Of a DNA stretch of 64,000 bases, positions 1 to 8,118 are shown one piece after another. Each line of letters begins with the position of its first letter. Positions within the stretch are counted from its first letter, which is position 1. The stretch spans positions 124,001 through 188,000 of the forward strand of contig JAXGIS010000002.1 of the NCBI GenBank assembly GCA_040770645.1, in the 5' to 3' direction. The notes beneath the pieces are model-generated. The model did no database searches, was not told where the DNA came from, and saw only the letters and a program-made list of their open reading frames with translations. The DNA comes from JAAYZX01 sp040770645 (GTDB taxonomy: Bacteria > Actinomycetota > Thermoleophilia > RBG-16-64-13). The translations under genes were made by a program, and so were the position numbers.

Positions 1-602
1 GGCCTAACCCGACTGGGCTGGCCGCCGTCAGCCGTCCTGGGAGTGGACTCCGCAACCGTGGAGCACCTCGCCCGAGAGATCGGCCGCAACCACGCACTGG
101 CCCGCGCTCTCTGGAGTGAAGGTTTCCGAGAGACACGCCTGCTCGCGATACGCTTGGCGCAACCCGCCGAGGCCGATGCGGCCATGCTCGACGATTGGGT
201 ACACCAGAAGTACAGCTGGCGAACTCGCTGCATACCTCACCGAACACCTGCTGGTGAAGGCCTCTGCGGCCAGATCCCGGGCCCCCAGTTGGAGCACCGC
301 TCAGCAGCCCTTGGTTCGCGCCATCGGCTACGAACTGCACGCGCCTCAATCTCGACGATGAGGAACTGAGCCCGGATGCCCGCTTCCCCGGATATTTCAC
401 TCTCTCAGGGTTGAGCGACCAAAATGTCGGAGCACCGGCAAATGCCTGGGTGCGGGGGTGGCGGTCGGTGATCCGCTACCTGGGCCGCCGAAACCGGCGG
501 GCGGGGCAGAAAAGCCGTGCGCCGGGCCCACGAAGCGCTGCTGATGTGGGAGCAGGACAAAGTGGAGAGGGCACAGGCCGGCCGGCGCCGCCCCGGTGGG
601 TG
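1..602 (+). pseudogene. DNA alkylation repair protein (AlkD-like), frameshifted and cut by the window edge
   Basis: The frame open from base 1 reads a HEAT-like helical segment of the AlkD-type DNA alkylation repair family: LAREIGRNHALARALW followed by ETRLLAIRL and a DDW motif near base 200. The similarity then moves to a second frame (LAAYLTEHLL, then LVRAIGYELHA, about 210-330), then to others (ERP near 410, YLGRRNRR near 475, and RKAVRRAHEALLMWEQ near 510-560), ending at a TGA at 600-602. At least three frame changes are needed, so no single product can be made from this sequence as given. AlkD-type enzymes remove alkylated purines from DNA. The N-terminus lies outside the window. Family assignment is by pattern and moderately sure; whether the breaks are biological or base-call errors cannot be told here. 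Confidence 0.6.
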
Positions 603-619
603 ACCACCGGGGCGGCGCC
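584..619. terminator. Perfect 16-bp inverted repeat between convergent genes (bidirectional terminator candidate)
   Basis: The arm GGCGCCGCCCCGGTGG at 584-599 is followed by the loop GTGA and the exact complement CCACCGGGGCGGCGCC at 604-619. It overlaps the stop of the plus-strand repair gene (600-602) and lies 3 bases from the stop of the minus-strand adenine deaminase (622-624), so it can serve both. There is no T-run on either side, so it would be a stem-only, Actinobacteria-like terminator. Confidence 0.65.
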
Positions 620-621
620 CC

Positions 622-2299
622 CTATACCACGAACAGATTGACCCCTTTGAACGTTTCGCCGTCGAATAGACCGGTGTCGCTCATCTTGAGACTGGGGATG
701 ACCAGCAGAGCCATGAAGGACAGCGTCATGAACGGCGCCGAGAGCCTGGATCCCAAGTCCTTGGCCGCGCGGTCGAGCATGTCGTAGGCCTCGGCCACAT
801 CGAGCCCGATCATCCGGGCTCATGAGCCCGGCCACCGGAAGCGGCAGGGAGGCCGTGCGTCCCTGTGCGGCCACCGCCAAACCGCCGCGATTCCCTGACC
901 ACCTCGTTGACCGCTGCCGCCAGATCCTCGTCGTCAGCCCCACGGCCACGATGTTGTGCGAATCGTGCGCCACCGAAGCCATGGCTCCGTGAGAAAGCCC
1001 GAAGTTACGAATGAAGGCCACCGCCGGTAGGGCTTCCTGGTACCGGTTGAGGACGGCTATTTTGAGGAGATCTCGGTCGGGGTCGGCCACTACCCTTCCG
1101 TCCCGCACCGTCGGCGTCATAACCAGGCCGGCGCGTCAGAGTTGTCCCTCCAGCGCTTCCATGACGTTGATGCGCCCGGGCCGCTCCGCCACCACGAAAG
1201 CCTCCGCCCCTGTTCGCGCACCGCGAAACGGTTGAGAGCACTCGGCGGAAGACACCGTGAACAGCGCCGTGCCGTCGGCCGCCACCAAACGCCCCCTCAC
1301 GTAGGTGCCGATGACGTCGAAGTCCTCAAGATCGGCCACTATCACGAAGTCGGCCGGGTCTCCCGGTTGCAACAGACCCACGTTCAACCCGTAGTGGCGC
1401 ACGGGATTGAGGGACGCACACCGCAGGGCCGTCAACGGATCGATCCCCGCGCCCACCGCCCGCGCCACCAACTTGTTGATGTGGCCTTTCACCAGATCGT
1501 GGGGATGCTTGTCGTCACTGCAAAGCATGCACCGTTCGGGATAATCCCGCATGAGGGGGTAGAGTAGATCGAACTCGCGGGCGGCTGAGCCCTCGCGGAT
1601 CAGGATCTTCATGCCCAGACGGATCTTCTCCTCGGCCTCCTCATAGCTCAGGCTCTCATGATCCGTGGAGATACCGGCCCCGATGTAGGTGGCGAGATCT
1701 TGGCCGCGCAGGCCGGGCGCGTGACCGTCGATGGGTTTGCCGTGTCGCTTGGCGGCGGCGATTTTCTCCATCACCTCGGGGTCCCCGTTGATCACGCCGG
1801 GGTAGTTCATGACTTCGCTCAGGTAGTGAATGTCGTCGCGGCTCAGAAGCTCGTCCACCTCCGCGGGCCCCAAACTGGCCCCCGACGTCTCGAAGGGTGT
1901 GGCCGGTACGCACGAAGGCGCACCGAAAGCGAAAGTGAACGGCGCCTCGGCGCCGTCTCTCACCATGAAGTCCACCCCACGGACGCCCAGCACGTTGGCA
2001 ATCTCGTGGGGATCGCTTACCGTGGCCACCGTGCCCTGCCGAACGGCCAACCGCGCGAACTGGCCGGGAGTGAGCATGGAACTCTCCACGTGCACGTGAG
2101 CGTCCACAAAGCCCGGCATGATGTAGCGGTTCTCCAACACTCCCCCCGAACCGGGCTCACGCCCCGAGGCGGACCCCTCGTTCCGCCTCACTGCAGCCAC
2201 ACGCCCGTCCACCACGTCCACACTGCCCGGGAAGATCTCTCCCGCCACCACATCCACTATGCGCCCCGACACGGTGAAGGCATCCTGCCGGTCATTCAT
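622..2299 (-). CDS. ade: Adenine deaminase, C-terminal third frameshifted
   Basis: Adenine deaminase converts adenine to hypoxanthine and ammonia in purine salvage. The first 390 residues are intact: amidohydrolase metal site FVDAHVHVESSM, DPHEIANVLG, DGHAPG, STDHES, and CSDDKHPHDL. After about 1136 the protein continues in other frames: LVMTPTVRDGRVV, then IRNFGLSHGAMASVAHDSHN, then GGLAVAAQGR, and finally DVAEAYDMLDRAAKDLGSRL to the family-typical end LFVV at 622. Three or four single-base slips are needed; total length then matches the family (about 560 residues). The ATG at 2299 is preferred over 2305 because GGAGG lies 8 bases before it. The gene stands alone downstream of a carboxylesterase. 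The slips look like sequence errors because conservation holds in every frame. Confidence 0.85.
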
Positions 2300-2428
2300 G
2301 CCCATCGCCTCCTCTCCCGAGTTAGCCCCTCTCCCACCATGCCCACCACTGCGGCACGAACCGAGCCGCCCCCGCCCCGGTTTCTTCCCGCCCCGATTTC
2401 TTCCCCAAGCCGCTCCCAGAGACGAGAG

Positions 2429-4060
2429 TCACGGCAATCCGGCCTCTCGAATGCGATGGGCCAGCCCACAGGCGTCATCGTACAGGCCGCTCTTCACACT
2501 GATGGTATCGCCCAGCTCCAGATACCTGCCCTCCGCCACCTCATAGGCCGGCCACGTGATTCCCCCGGCCGCTTCCGGGCTACCCGTGGTGGCAAAGGCC
2601 ACCCAATAATCCATGATGCGCTCAGAGAGCTGCACATCGACAGGATCGGCCACTCCCAGCATGGCCGCCTGCCCAAACACATAGGGCAGTTCTATGCCGT
2701 GGAAGGCACCCTGGGGAGCTGAGGGGATGGGTATGGTCAACGGGACGCGAGTGAACTCATACAGATACACCGGCGACTGTTTGTGGGCCGACATCGACTC
2801 GGCCACAAAGCGGGCGGTAGCGGCGAAGCCCAACTCGGTGAGGATTCGGCTGCAGGCGGCGCTCACCTCCGACTCGGTGGCGGCCGGGTACAGAGCCAGG
2901 ACATCCGGAGCGAGTGGCCCAAACAGTGCCCCCAGCCAACCCGCGTAATCCCCCGCATCTCCGATGTCCATCATGGAAAGGAACAGATTCCCTTCGTCGG
3001 CATTGGAGCCGAGGAGCAAGGGTATATCGTGTTGCCGTCCGGCCGCGAACGCCGCTGAGGGTGACTCCGGAAGCAGGGATCCATCCACCACCGGTGCGTA
3101 TGTCAAGCCGTCATTGAGAAAATCGTCACCGGCCGGACGGGCGGCCAACAACTGCTCCGGCGTCTTGGCCCTCAACACATTTACGGCCTCATGGCCCACC
3201 GCCCCCAGCTCCGCCGCGATCTCCAAACCGATCTGCTCAGCGGCTTCCAAACCTCTGCCCGTCATGTGGTTGAAGCCCTCTTCCAACAGGACGGCGCTCT
3301 GGGCAATGGCCCTTTGGAACAGGCCCTCAGCTCTGGGGCTGACCATGAGATGAAGTATGCTCATGGCGCCCGCCGACTCACCAAACACGGTGACCCGATG
3401 CGGGTCACCCCCCAAAGAGGCGATGTTGCGCTGTACCCACTCCAAAGCGGCGATCTGATCCAGCAGGCCGTAGTTGCCCGACACCCCCTCAGCCGACTCC
3501 CCACTGAGCCCGGGGTGGGCAAGAAAACCCAGCGGCCCCAAGCGGTAGTTGACCGTCACCACCACCGCGCCTTTGCGGGCGAGTTGGTTCCCACTGTAGA
3601 GGGGCAAGGAGCCGGACCCGCTCACAAAAGAACCGCCGTGTAACCAGACCATGACCGGGAGGGCGTCGGAGGGGCGCTCCGCCGGCGACCATACGTTGAG
3701 ATACAGGCAATCCTCGCTCATGTCCCCTACGCTGAGCGGCCCCACGGCAGTCATGCCCACAAGCTGCGGGCAGGAGGGCGCGTAGTCCTTGCAACTGCGT
3801 ACGTCCTTCCAGGGCTCCACCGGCTGAGGCGGTTTCCAGCGTAGTTCTCCCACCGGGGGAGCAGCGTAGGGGATGCCCAGGTAGGACCAAACGCCGTCGG
3901 TCTTGACTCCCTGGATGAGTCCGCCTTCTACGGCGGGCCGCTCCATGGTGGCGCTCCGGTCGCCGCACCCGCCCAGGCCCACGGCCAGAACCGAGGCGAC
4001 GATCATCACCCCTACCGCCATGGCAACTCGGCATCTTCTGAACAACACTACCTCCCCCAT
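2429..4060 (-). CDS. Type-B carboxylesterase, predicted lipoprotein
   Basis: This is an alpha/beta-hydrolase of the carboxylesterase type-B family (Pfam COesterase). It has the oxyanion segment MVWLHGGSFVSGSG, nucleophile elbow GESAGAMS (catalytic Ser), acidic residue in SNADEGN, and catalytic His in GAFHGIELPYVFG, so the triad is complete. From the start chosen here, residues 12-31 are a hydrophobic signal ending in LGGC, a lipobox with Cys32, so the enzyme is probably anchored outside the membrane. The open frame extends to 4168, but the upstream part is arginine/proline-rich and unlike a signal peptide; ATG 4072 is an alternative. The substrate is unknown; the family hydrolyses short-chain and aromatic esters. 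Confidence 0.85.
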   Translation of the reverse strand: MGEVVLFRRCRVAMAVGVMIVASVLAVGLGGCGDRSATMERPAVEGGLIQGVKTDGVWSYLGIPYAAPPVGELRWKPPQPVEPWKDVRSCKDYAPSCPQLVGMTAVGPLSVGDMSEDCLYLNVWSPAERPSDALPVMVWLHGGSFVSGSGSLPLYSGNQLARKGAVVVTVNYRLGPLGFLAHPGLSGESAEGVSGNYGLLDQIAALEWVQRNIASLGGDPHRVTVFGESAGAMSILHLMVSPRAEGLFQRAIAQSAVLLEEGFNHMTGRGLEAAEQIGLEIAAELGAVGHEAVNVLRAKTPEQLLAARPAGDDFLNDGLTYAPVVDGSLLPESPSAAFAAGRQHDIPLLLGSNADEGNLFLSMMDIGDAGDYAGWLGALFGPLAPDVLALYPAATESEVSAACSRILTELGFAATARFVAESMSAHKQSPVYLYEFTRVPLTIPIPSAPQGAFHGIELPYVFGQAAMLGVADPVDVQLSERIMDYWVAFATTGSPEAAGGITWPAYEVAEGRYLELGDTISVKSGLYDDACGLAHRIREAGLP

Positions 4061-4225
4061 CTGCTCTTGCATTCTGGGCGGCGCTTCATGCACCCGGTCA
4101 CCAGCCGGCCCACGGATGTAGCCTCCGGCCCCATGTGGCACTTGACCACACACAGGCTCGCTTCGCATGTCGGGTGGGCCGTGGGCCCGGCCGACGCTCC
4201 TACAGGGAGCATGGGTGCGAGGTTG

Positions 4226-4687
4226 CTACAACCGCCCCTCCGCCATCGCCTCCCTCACGTCGGCCAACACCTTGGCCGCATGCCCGCTGGCCTTGACCCG
4301 TTCGTACGCCAGTACTACCGTGCCGTCACGTGACACGACCACCGTGTCGCGTTCAGTGCGCCCGGTGGGTGACTTCAGGACCCTGTAATCGGCACTGATG
4401 GTCCTCTCTTCGTCGCCGATGAGTGGGAAGCGCAGCCCGTGCTTGGCACTGAACTTCTCTTGGGTCTTGAGCGTATCCACCGATGCTCCCACCACGGCAA
4501 CCCCCAACGCCACAAACTCAACGAGAGCGCGGTAGAACTCAACCGCCTCGGTGGTTCAGCCGGGCGTGTTGGCTTTGGGGAAGAAGTAGAGAACGACAGG
4601 ACCGCGCGTCAACAACTCCTCTAGGTCCACCGGTCCCTGGGTGCTCTCGGCCCGGAACACGGGCGCTCTCTCGCCAGTTGCAATCAT
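4226..4687 (-). CDS. Selenocysteine-containing peroxiredoxin (Bcp/AhpC-TSA family), UGA at codon 44
   Basis: A thiol peroxidase that reduces hydroperoxides. Translation starts at ATG 4687 with GGAGGAG 6 bases upstream, inside the end of the preceding gene. Codons 1-43 give a normal thioredoxin-fold N-terminus (MIATGERAPVF, then VVLYFFPKANTPG). Codon 44 is TGA (4558-4556) exactly where the peroxidatic Cys belongs (TPG-U-TTEA, normally TPGCTTEA). The same frame continues without any shift through VEFYRALVEFVALGVAVVGAS, KFSAKHGLRFPLIGDE and on to a normal end at 4226. Total length is 153 residues, normal for the family. A hairpin with bacterial SECIS spacing follows the UGA. Because both sides are in one frame and the stop falls on the one residue replaced by Sec in known PrxU-type proteins, recoding is much likelier than a nonsense mutation. 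No sel genes are in the window. Confidence 0.9.
4510..4532 (-). promoter_or_regulatory. Candidate bacterial SECIS hairpin downstream of the UGA codon
   Basis: Reading the mRNA, CCGC then GCUC (5' arm) encloses the loop UCGUU and pairs with GAGU and, after a two-U bulge, GUGG (one G-U pair in the lower stem, and a closing G-U possible in the upper). The apical loop lies 32-36 nt after the UGA and contains a G. Bacterial SECIS elements bind SelB and sit in the coding region directly after UGA, with the loop roughly 16-37 nt away, so geometry fits. Folding was done by eye only. Confidence 0.55.
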
Positions 4688-4690
4688 GTC

Positions 4691-5053
4691 TCACTCCTCC
4701 GGCGGCTGAAATCCGAGTTTCACTTCGGTCCGGCCTGCTTCTTTGATCTTGCCGTACGCGCTCTCATAGCGAGCAAGGTTTTCCTGCAACGCGTTCACGA
4801 TCCGCTTCATGTGGCTCGGATTGGTGATGACCCGGGCCACCACCTTACCCACGCCGCCGCACACAAACGCGTAGTCCATGACGAACTCGGACACCGAGTG
4901 CTGCACGCCCATCATGTTGCTGTAGGTACCGGCCACCAAATCATCCGGGATCTTCACCTGGATCTCCTCGGGACGTCCTGCTCTCTGCTCCGCCACAGCC
5001 TCAGCCTCCTTATCTCCATTACCGGCGACACCTGCCGTGCCACCCGACCGCAT
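4691..5053 (-). CDS. DUF3467 domain protein
   Basis: 120 residues. The first 30 residues are alanine/glutamate-rich and variable; the rest matches DUF3467: VAGTYSNMMGVQHSVSEFV, then ARVITNPSHMKRIVNAL and ENLARYESAYGKI. DUF3467 proteins are small, cytosolic, and of unknown function. The stop (4693-4691) is 3 bases from the ATG of the selenoprotein peroxiredoxin, and its last codons (CCG GAG GAG) form the ribosome binding site of that gene, so the two are surely cotranscribed. It begins 4 bases after the upstream glycosyltransferase ends. The start codon is uncertain because no good ribosome site precedes ATG 5053. Confidence 0.75.
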   Translation of the reverse strand: MRSGGTAGVAGNGDKEAEAVAEQRAGRPEEIQVKIPDDLVAGTYSNMMGVQHSVSEFVMDYAFVCGGVGKVVARVITNPSHMKRIVNALQENLARYESAYGKIKEAGRTEVKLGFQPPEE

Positions 5054-5057
5054 CGTC

Positions 5058-6278
5058 TCAGCTGTCGGCGCGCTCCCCGGCGAGCACTCGGTCTTTCCAG
5101 GTCAACCTACCCTGCATGGTCAGAACGGCGGACCTGACCCCTATCAGGATGACGGCGGCCACCGTCACCGGGTACAGCAGAGCGAGATACAAGGGGATCT
5201 TGAACCGAGCACAAGCCATGATCCATGGAATCAACGCCACCACCGCCGCCATCGCCGCCCAACGCATCGCCCCCGTCTCTGTCCCCGCTCCCAAGAAGGA
5301 GAGCAGCAGGACTCCAGCAGGCTCAAGAAAGGCCAAGCCCAGAACGGCGAAGAGAGCCAGCATCGCCCACAGGCGATAGTGGAGGGCAGGGAATATGCAC
5401 TTCCCCAGACCGTCTATCACTCCCTTGGCCGTGGCATACATACGGCATTCGACATGGCGGCTGCCGTCAAGGAGACGCCAGCGGAGCCCCTCGGCTTTGA
5501 CAACCCGCGCCAGAGCCATGTCGTCCACCACGTCCATGCGTACGGTGGCGTGTCCGCCCACGGCCGCATACGCGCTGCGCCTGAACAGCATGAACTGGCC
5601 GATAGCGCCTGAGAGCAGAGGAGTCCGGCTGCGATGCGCCACCGGAAGCGGCAACAGGGCCAGCAAAGCCCAGGCTATGACCGGCAGCACCAGTCGCTCG
5701 GCCCATGATCCCACGAGCTCGCGGGGAAGTGCGGTGAGAAGATCGGAATCCTCCACATACTGCGACAGCGCCGCATCCCGCAACATAGTGGGCCGATGTC
5801 GAGTATCGGCGTCCGTGAAGAGCAACAACTCCCCAGAAGCCTGGGCTGCCAATTGGTGGCAGGCCCAGTGCTTGCCCAGCCAACCCCCGGGAAGCGGCCG
5901 GCCGCGAATCAGGCGAACGCGCTCATCGTCGGAGGCGAACCCGGCCACCACTGCAGCCGTGCCGTCGCTGGACTCATCGTCCAGTACGAGAATTTCAAAG
6001 TGCGGGTACTCCTGACCCACCAGCGAACTCAGGCAGGCACCTATGTTCCCCTCTTCGTTGCGGGCCGGGACCAGCACCGAGATCATGGGCCACTCCGCGG
6101 GTACGGCGGAGGAGACCGGCGCCGCCGACCCGCTGGGACGCAGATCGCCGAGGCGACGCAGGTGGAAGGAGTTCATCACGGCCACAGCCAGGATGCCCAA
6201 CAAAACGAGCATCACCACCAGCCGATGCTGACCCCACAGCGACACCAACTTGGCGAACACATCAAGCATGATGCTCAT
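5058..6278 (-). CDS. Membrane glycosyltransferase, family 2 (HpnB/CrtQ-like)
   Basis: 406 residues. A transmembrane helix (about residues 19-35) is followed by a GT-A domain: ISVLVPARNEEGNIGACL, LVLDDESSDGT, LLLFTDADTRHRP (DAD, nucleotide-sugar/metal site), and then three or four C-terminal helices. The GGWLGKHWACHQLA motif is typical of the hopanoid- or carotenoid-linked subgroup (HpnB, CrtQ-like), which transfers sugars to lipid acceptors on the cytoplasmic face. The start ATG 6278 has GAGGAGG 5 bases upstream. It precedes the DUF3467-peroxiredoxin pair, forming a short operon with the PlsY-like gene. The acceptor cannot be read from sequence; no hopanoid or carotenoid genes are in view. 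Confidence 0.8.
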   Translation of the reverse strand: MSIMLDVFAKLVSLWGQHRLVVMLVLLGILAVAVMNSFHLRRLGDLRPSGSAAPVSSAVPAEWPMISVLVPARNEEGNIGACLSSLVGQEYPHFEILVLDDESSDGTAAVVAGFASDDERVRLIRGRPLPGGWLGKHWACHQLAAQASGELLLFTDADTRHRPTMLRDAALSQYVEDSDLLTALPRELVGSWAERLVLPVIAWALLALLPLPVAHRSRTPLLSGAIGQFMLFRRSAYAAVGGHATVRMDVVDDMALARVVKAEGLRWRLLDGSRHVECRMYATAKGVIDGLGKCIFPALHYRLWAMLALFAVLGLAFLEPAGVLLLSFLGAGTETGAMRWAAMAAVVALIPWIMACARFKIPLYLALLYPVTVAAVILIGVRSAVLTMQGRLTWKDRVLAGERADS

Positions 6279-6329
6279 GAGTGCCTCCTCGCCGGCAGCC
6301 GGCCACGCAGTGCCGGCGGTTTCCTCAGC

Positions 6330-6904
6330 TCATGACGATGCTTCAGGATCAGGACTGCTGTGCACCCACACCAAGTGCCCACCATCGGTAACCCTTCGCC
6401 ACACAGCACCAGGTAGAACGAGGAAGGCCACCATGCCCAGGAGCACCGTCCAGGCATCGGAGGTCTGCCACGCATGCATCAGACCCCAAGCACACAGCCA
6501 GAGCCACCATGCCCACCGGGCCCAGCAGCCCCAACCAGGCCCCGAACACGGCAGCGATGGCTTTGCCGCCACGAAAGCGCAGCCACGGCGAGAAGGCGTG
6601 CCCCAGCACCGGGAGAGCGCCATGGCGGCCAGCGGCCAGCTCCTCATTCCCCCACGAAGCCGCCAGCGTAGTCGGGACTGCCGACTCGGCCAACTCCAAC
6701 ACCACGCCCAGGGTTCCCCAACGCCAGCCTCCCGCACGCCACAGATTCACCGCTCCCGGGATTTCCGTCCCCAAAGCTCCGGACATCGGTGTCAAGAAAA
6801 GCCCTCCCCACCCAGACCGCCAGAGGACAGGAACCGAGGAAGAACCCTGCCGCATACCAGGCCACCAGCACCCACCCCGCTTCGCCCCAAGCCAAGCCTG
6901 CCAC
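6330..6904 (-). pseudogene. PlsY-like glycerol-3-phosphate acyltransferase, two frameshifts
   Basis: PlsY family enzymes are small polytopic membrane proteins that acylate glycerol-3-phosphate from acyl-phosphate. Conserved blocks are present but in three frames: GFFLGSCPLAVWVGR and FGDGNPG in the first, VNLWRAGG and LGHAFSPWLRFRGGKAIA in the second, and AWGLMHAWQTSDAW to the end in the third. Joined, they give about 190 residues with the PlsY signatures GxGNPGAxN and FxGGK. The GGK is followed by AIA rather than the usual GVA, so this may be a divergent paralogue. The GTG at 6904 starts 17 bases after the carA stop. Given other slips in this window, errors in the sequence are likely. Confidence 0.65.
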
Positions 6905-6920
6905 GCCGGCACACCCCTAC

Positions 6921-8111
6921 CTACGCCGCGCGTTCCATGCACTCAACAAAATGCTGGAAGTGGTAGCGGCCGTCGTGCGGCCCTGGGCTCGCCTCCGGAA
7001 GGTACTGCACGCCAAACGCCGGGATATCCTGGAGGCGCAATCCCTCCACCGTGCCGTCATTGAGATTGAGGTGGGTCACCTGCACAGGCCCATAATCGGT
7101 ATCCAGCCACAGCTCTTCGGCGCGAATAGCAGACAAGTTACTGTCTCTCTCCAGCGCCTCCGTCACCACCCGCGGCGTCTCCACGGCGAAGCCGTGATTC
7201 TGACTGGTGATCTCGATGAGATCCAGGACGTAGTTCTTCACGGGATGGTTGACCCCGTGATGGCCGAATCTCAACTTGTGGGTACGCAGCCCCACCGCCG
7301 TCGCGAGCAACTCGTGCCCCAGGCAGGTGGCGAAGATGGGCACACGACCCAGCAATCCCCGGATGGCCTCTACGGCATAAGTGAGCGGAGCGGGATCGCC
7401 GGGGCCGTTGGAGAGGAACACCCCGTCCGGGCTCAGGGCCAGCGCCTGTTCGGCCGAGAAGGAGGCCGGTACCACGGTGACCCGACACCCCGCCTCCTGA
7501 AGACAGCGAAGAGCGGAGCGTCTGATGCCGTAGTCGAACGCCACCACGTGGAAGCGCCTCTTGCCGGTCACCCGCGACTCCGTCGTTTCCCCACGCTCCG
7601 CCACCTCGGCCTCGTATGGGTGGGCAGAGGTGACGTTCTGCACCAAGTCGCGGCCGGCGAGCGCCCCAAAGCCGCGCACATCCGCCAAAAGGCCGTTGAC
7701 ATCAAATGCGGAACCGGCGGCCACGCACGCGGTCATGGTTCCCTGCTCACGAAGATGCCGCGTCAACGCACGCGTGTCCACGCCGCCCACGCCCACCACC
7801 CCGTGGGCGCTCAACCAGTCCACCCACGGCTCCGGGCTGGTCCGGTTGTAGTTGGTGTTCTTAACCTCACGCACCACCAGGGCCCGCGCGTGCGCACGAT
7901 CCGACTCCATCTGCCACTCGCCCACCCCGCAGTTGCCAACCATGGGGTACGTGAAGACCAGCAACTGTCCGTGAGAGGAGGGGTCGGTGACCATTTCCTG
8001 GTACCCGGTCATTCCCGTGCCGAAGACGATCTCGCCCAGGGCCTTCCCCTCAACCCCGAAGCCGAAGCCCAGGAAGACCGCGCCGTCTTCCAGCACCACG
8101 TAACCCGGCAC
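6921..8111 (-). CDS. carA: Carbamoyl-phosphate synthase small (glutaminase) subunit
   Basis: CarA hydrolyses glutamine and channels ammonia to CarB for arginine and pyrimidine synthesis. The N-terminal domain is clear (FGTGMTGYQEMVTDPS, YPMVGNCG, GVDTRALTRHLRE), followed by a class I amidotransferase domain with FLSNGPGDP and nucleophile Cys in FATCLGHELLA. The third catalytic block reads GVQYLPEASPGPHDGRY where the family has QYHPEASPGP: the catalytic His is a Leu (CTT). The GTG at 8111 is preferred as start because TAGGAGTGAG, which holds the pyrC stop, supplies a ribosome site; the frame runs on to 8228, and ATG 8141 is an alternative. carB is not downstream, which is unusual for a pyr operon. 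Confidence 0.93.
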   Translation of the reverse strand: MPGYVVLEDGAVFLGFGFGVEGKALGEIVFGTGMTGYQEMVTDPSSHGQLLVFTYPMVGNCGVGEWQMESDRAHARALVVREVKNTNYNRTSPEPWVDWLSAHGVVGVGGVDTRALTRHLREQGTMTACVAAGSAFDVNGLLADVRGFGALAGRDLVQNVTSAHPYEAEVAERGETTESRVTGKRRFHVVAFDYGIRRSALRCLQEAGCRVTVVPASFSAEQALALSPDGVFLSNGPGDPAPLTYAVEAIRGLLGRVPIFATCLGHELLATAVGLRTHKLRFGHHGVNHPVKNYVLDLIEITSQNHGFAVETPRVVTEALERDSNLSAIRAEELWLDTDYGPVQVTHLNLNDGTVEGLRLQDIPAFGVQYLPEASPGPHDGRYHFQHFVECMERAA

Positions 8112-8118
8112 CTCACTC

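Noticed and set aside
4226..4513. Peroxiredoxin as a 95-residue truncated gene starting at GTG 4513
   Set aside because: The frame continues upstream through the UGA with full family similarity, a normal start, and a good ribosome site, so this is a selenoprotein rather than a truncated gene.
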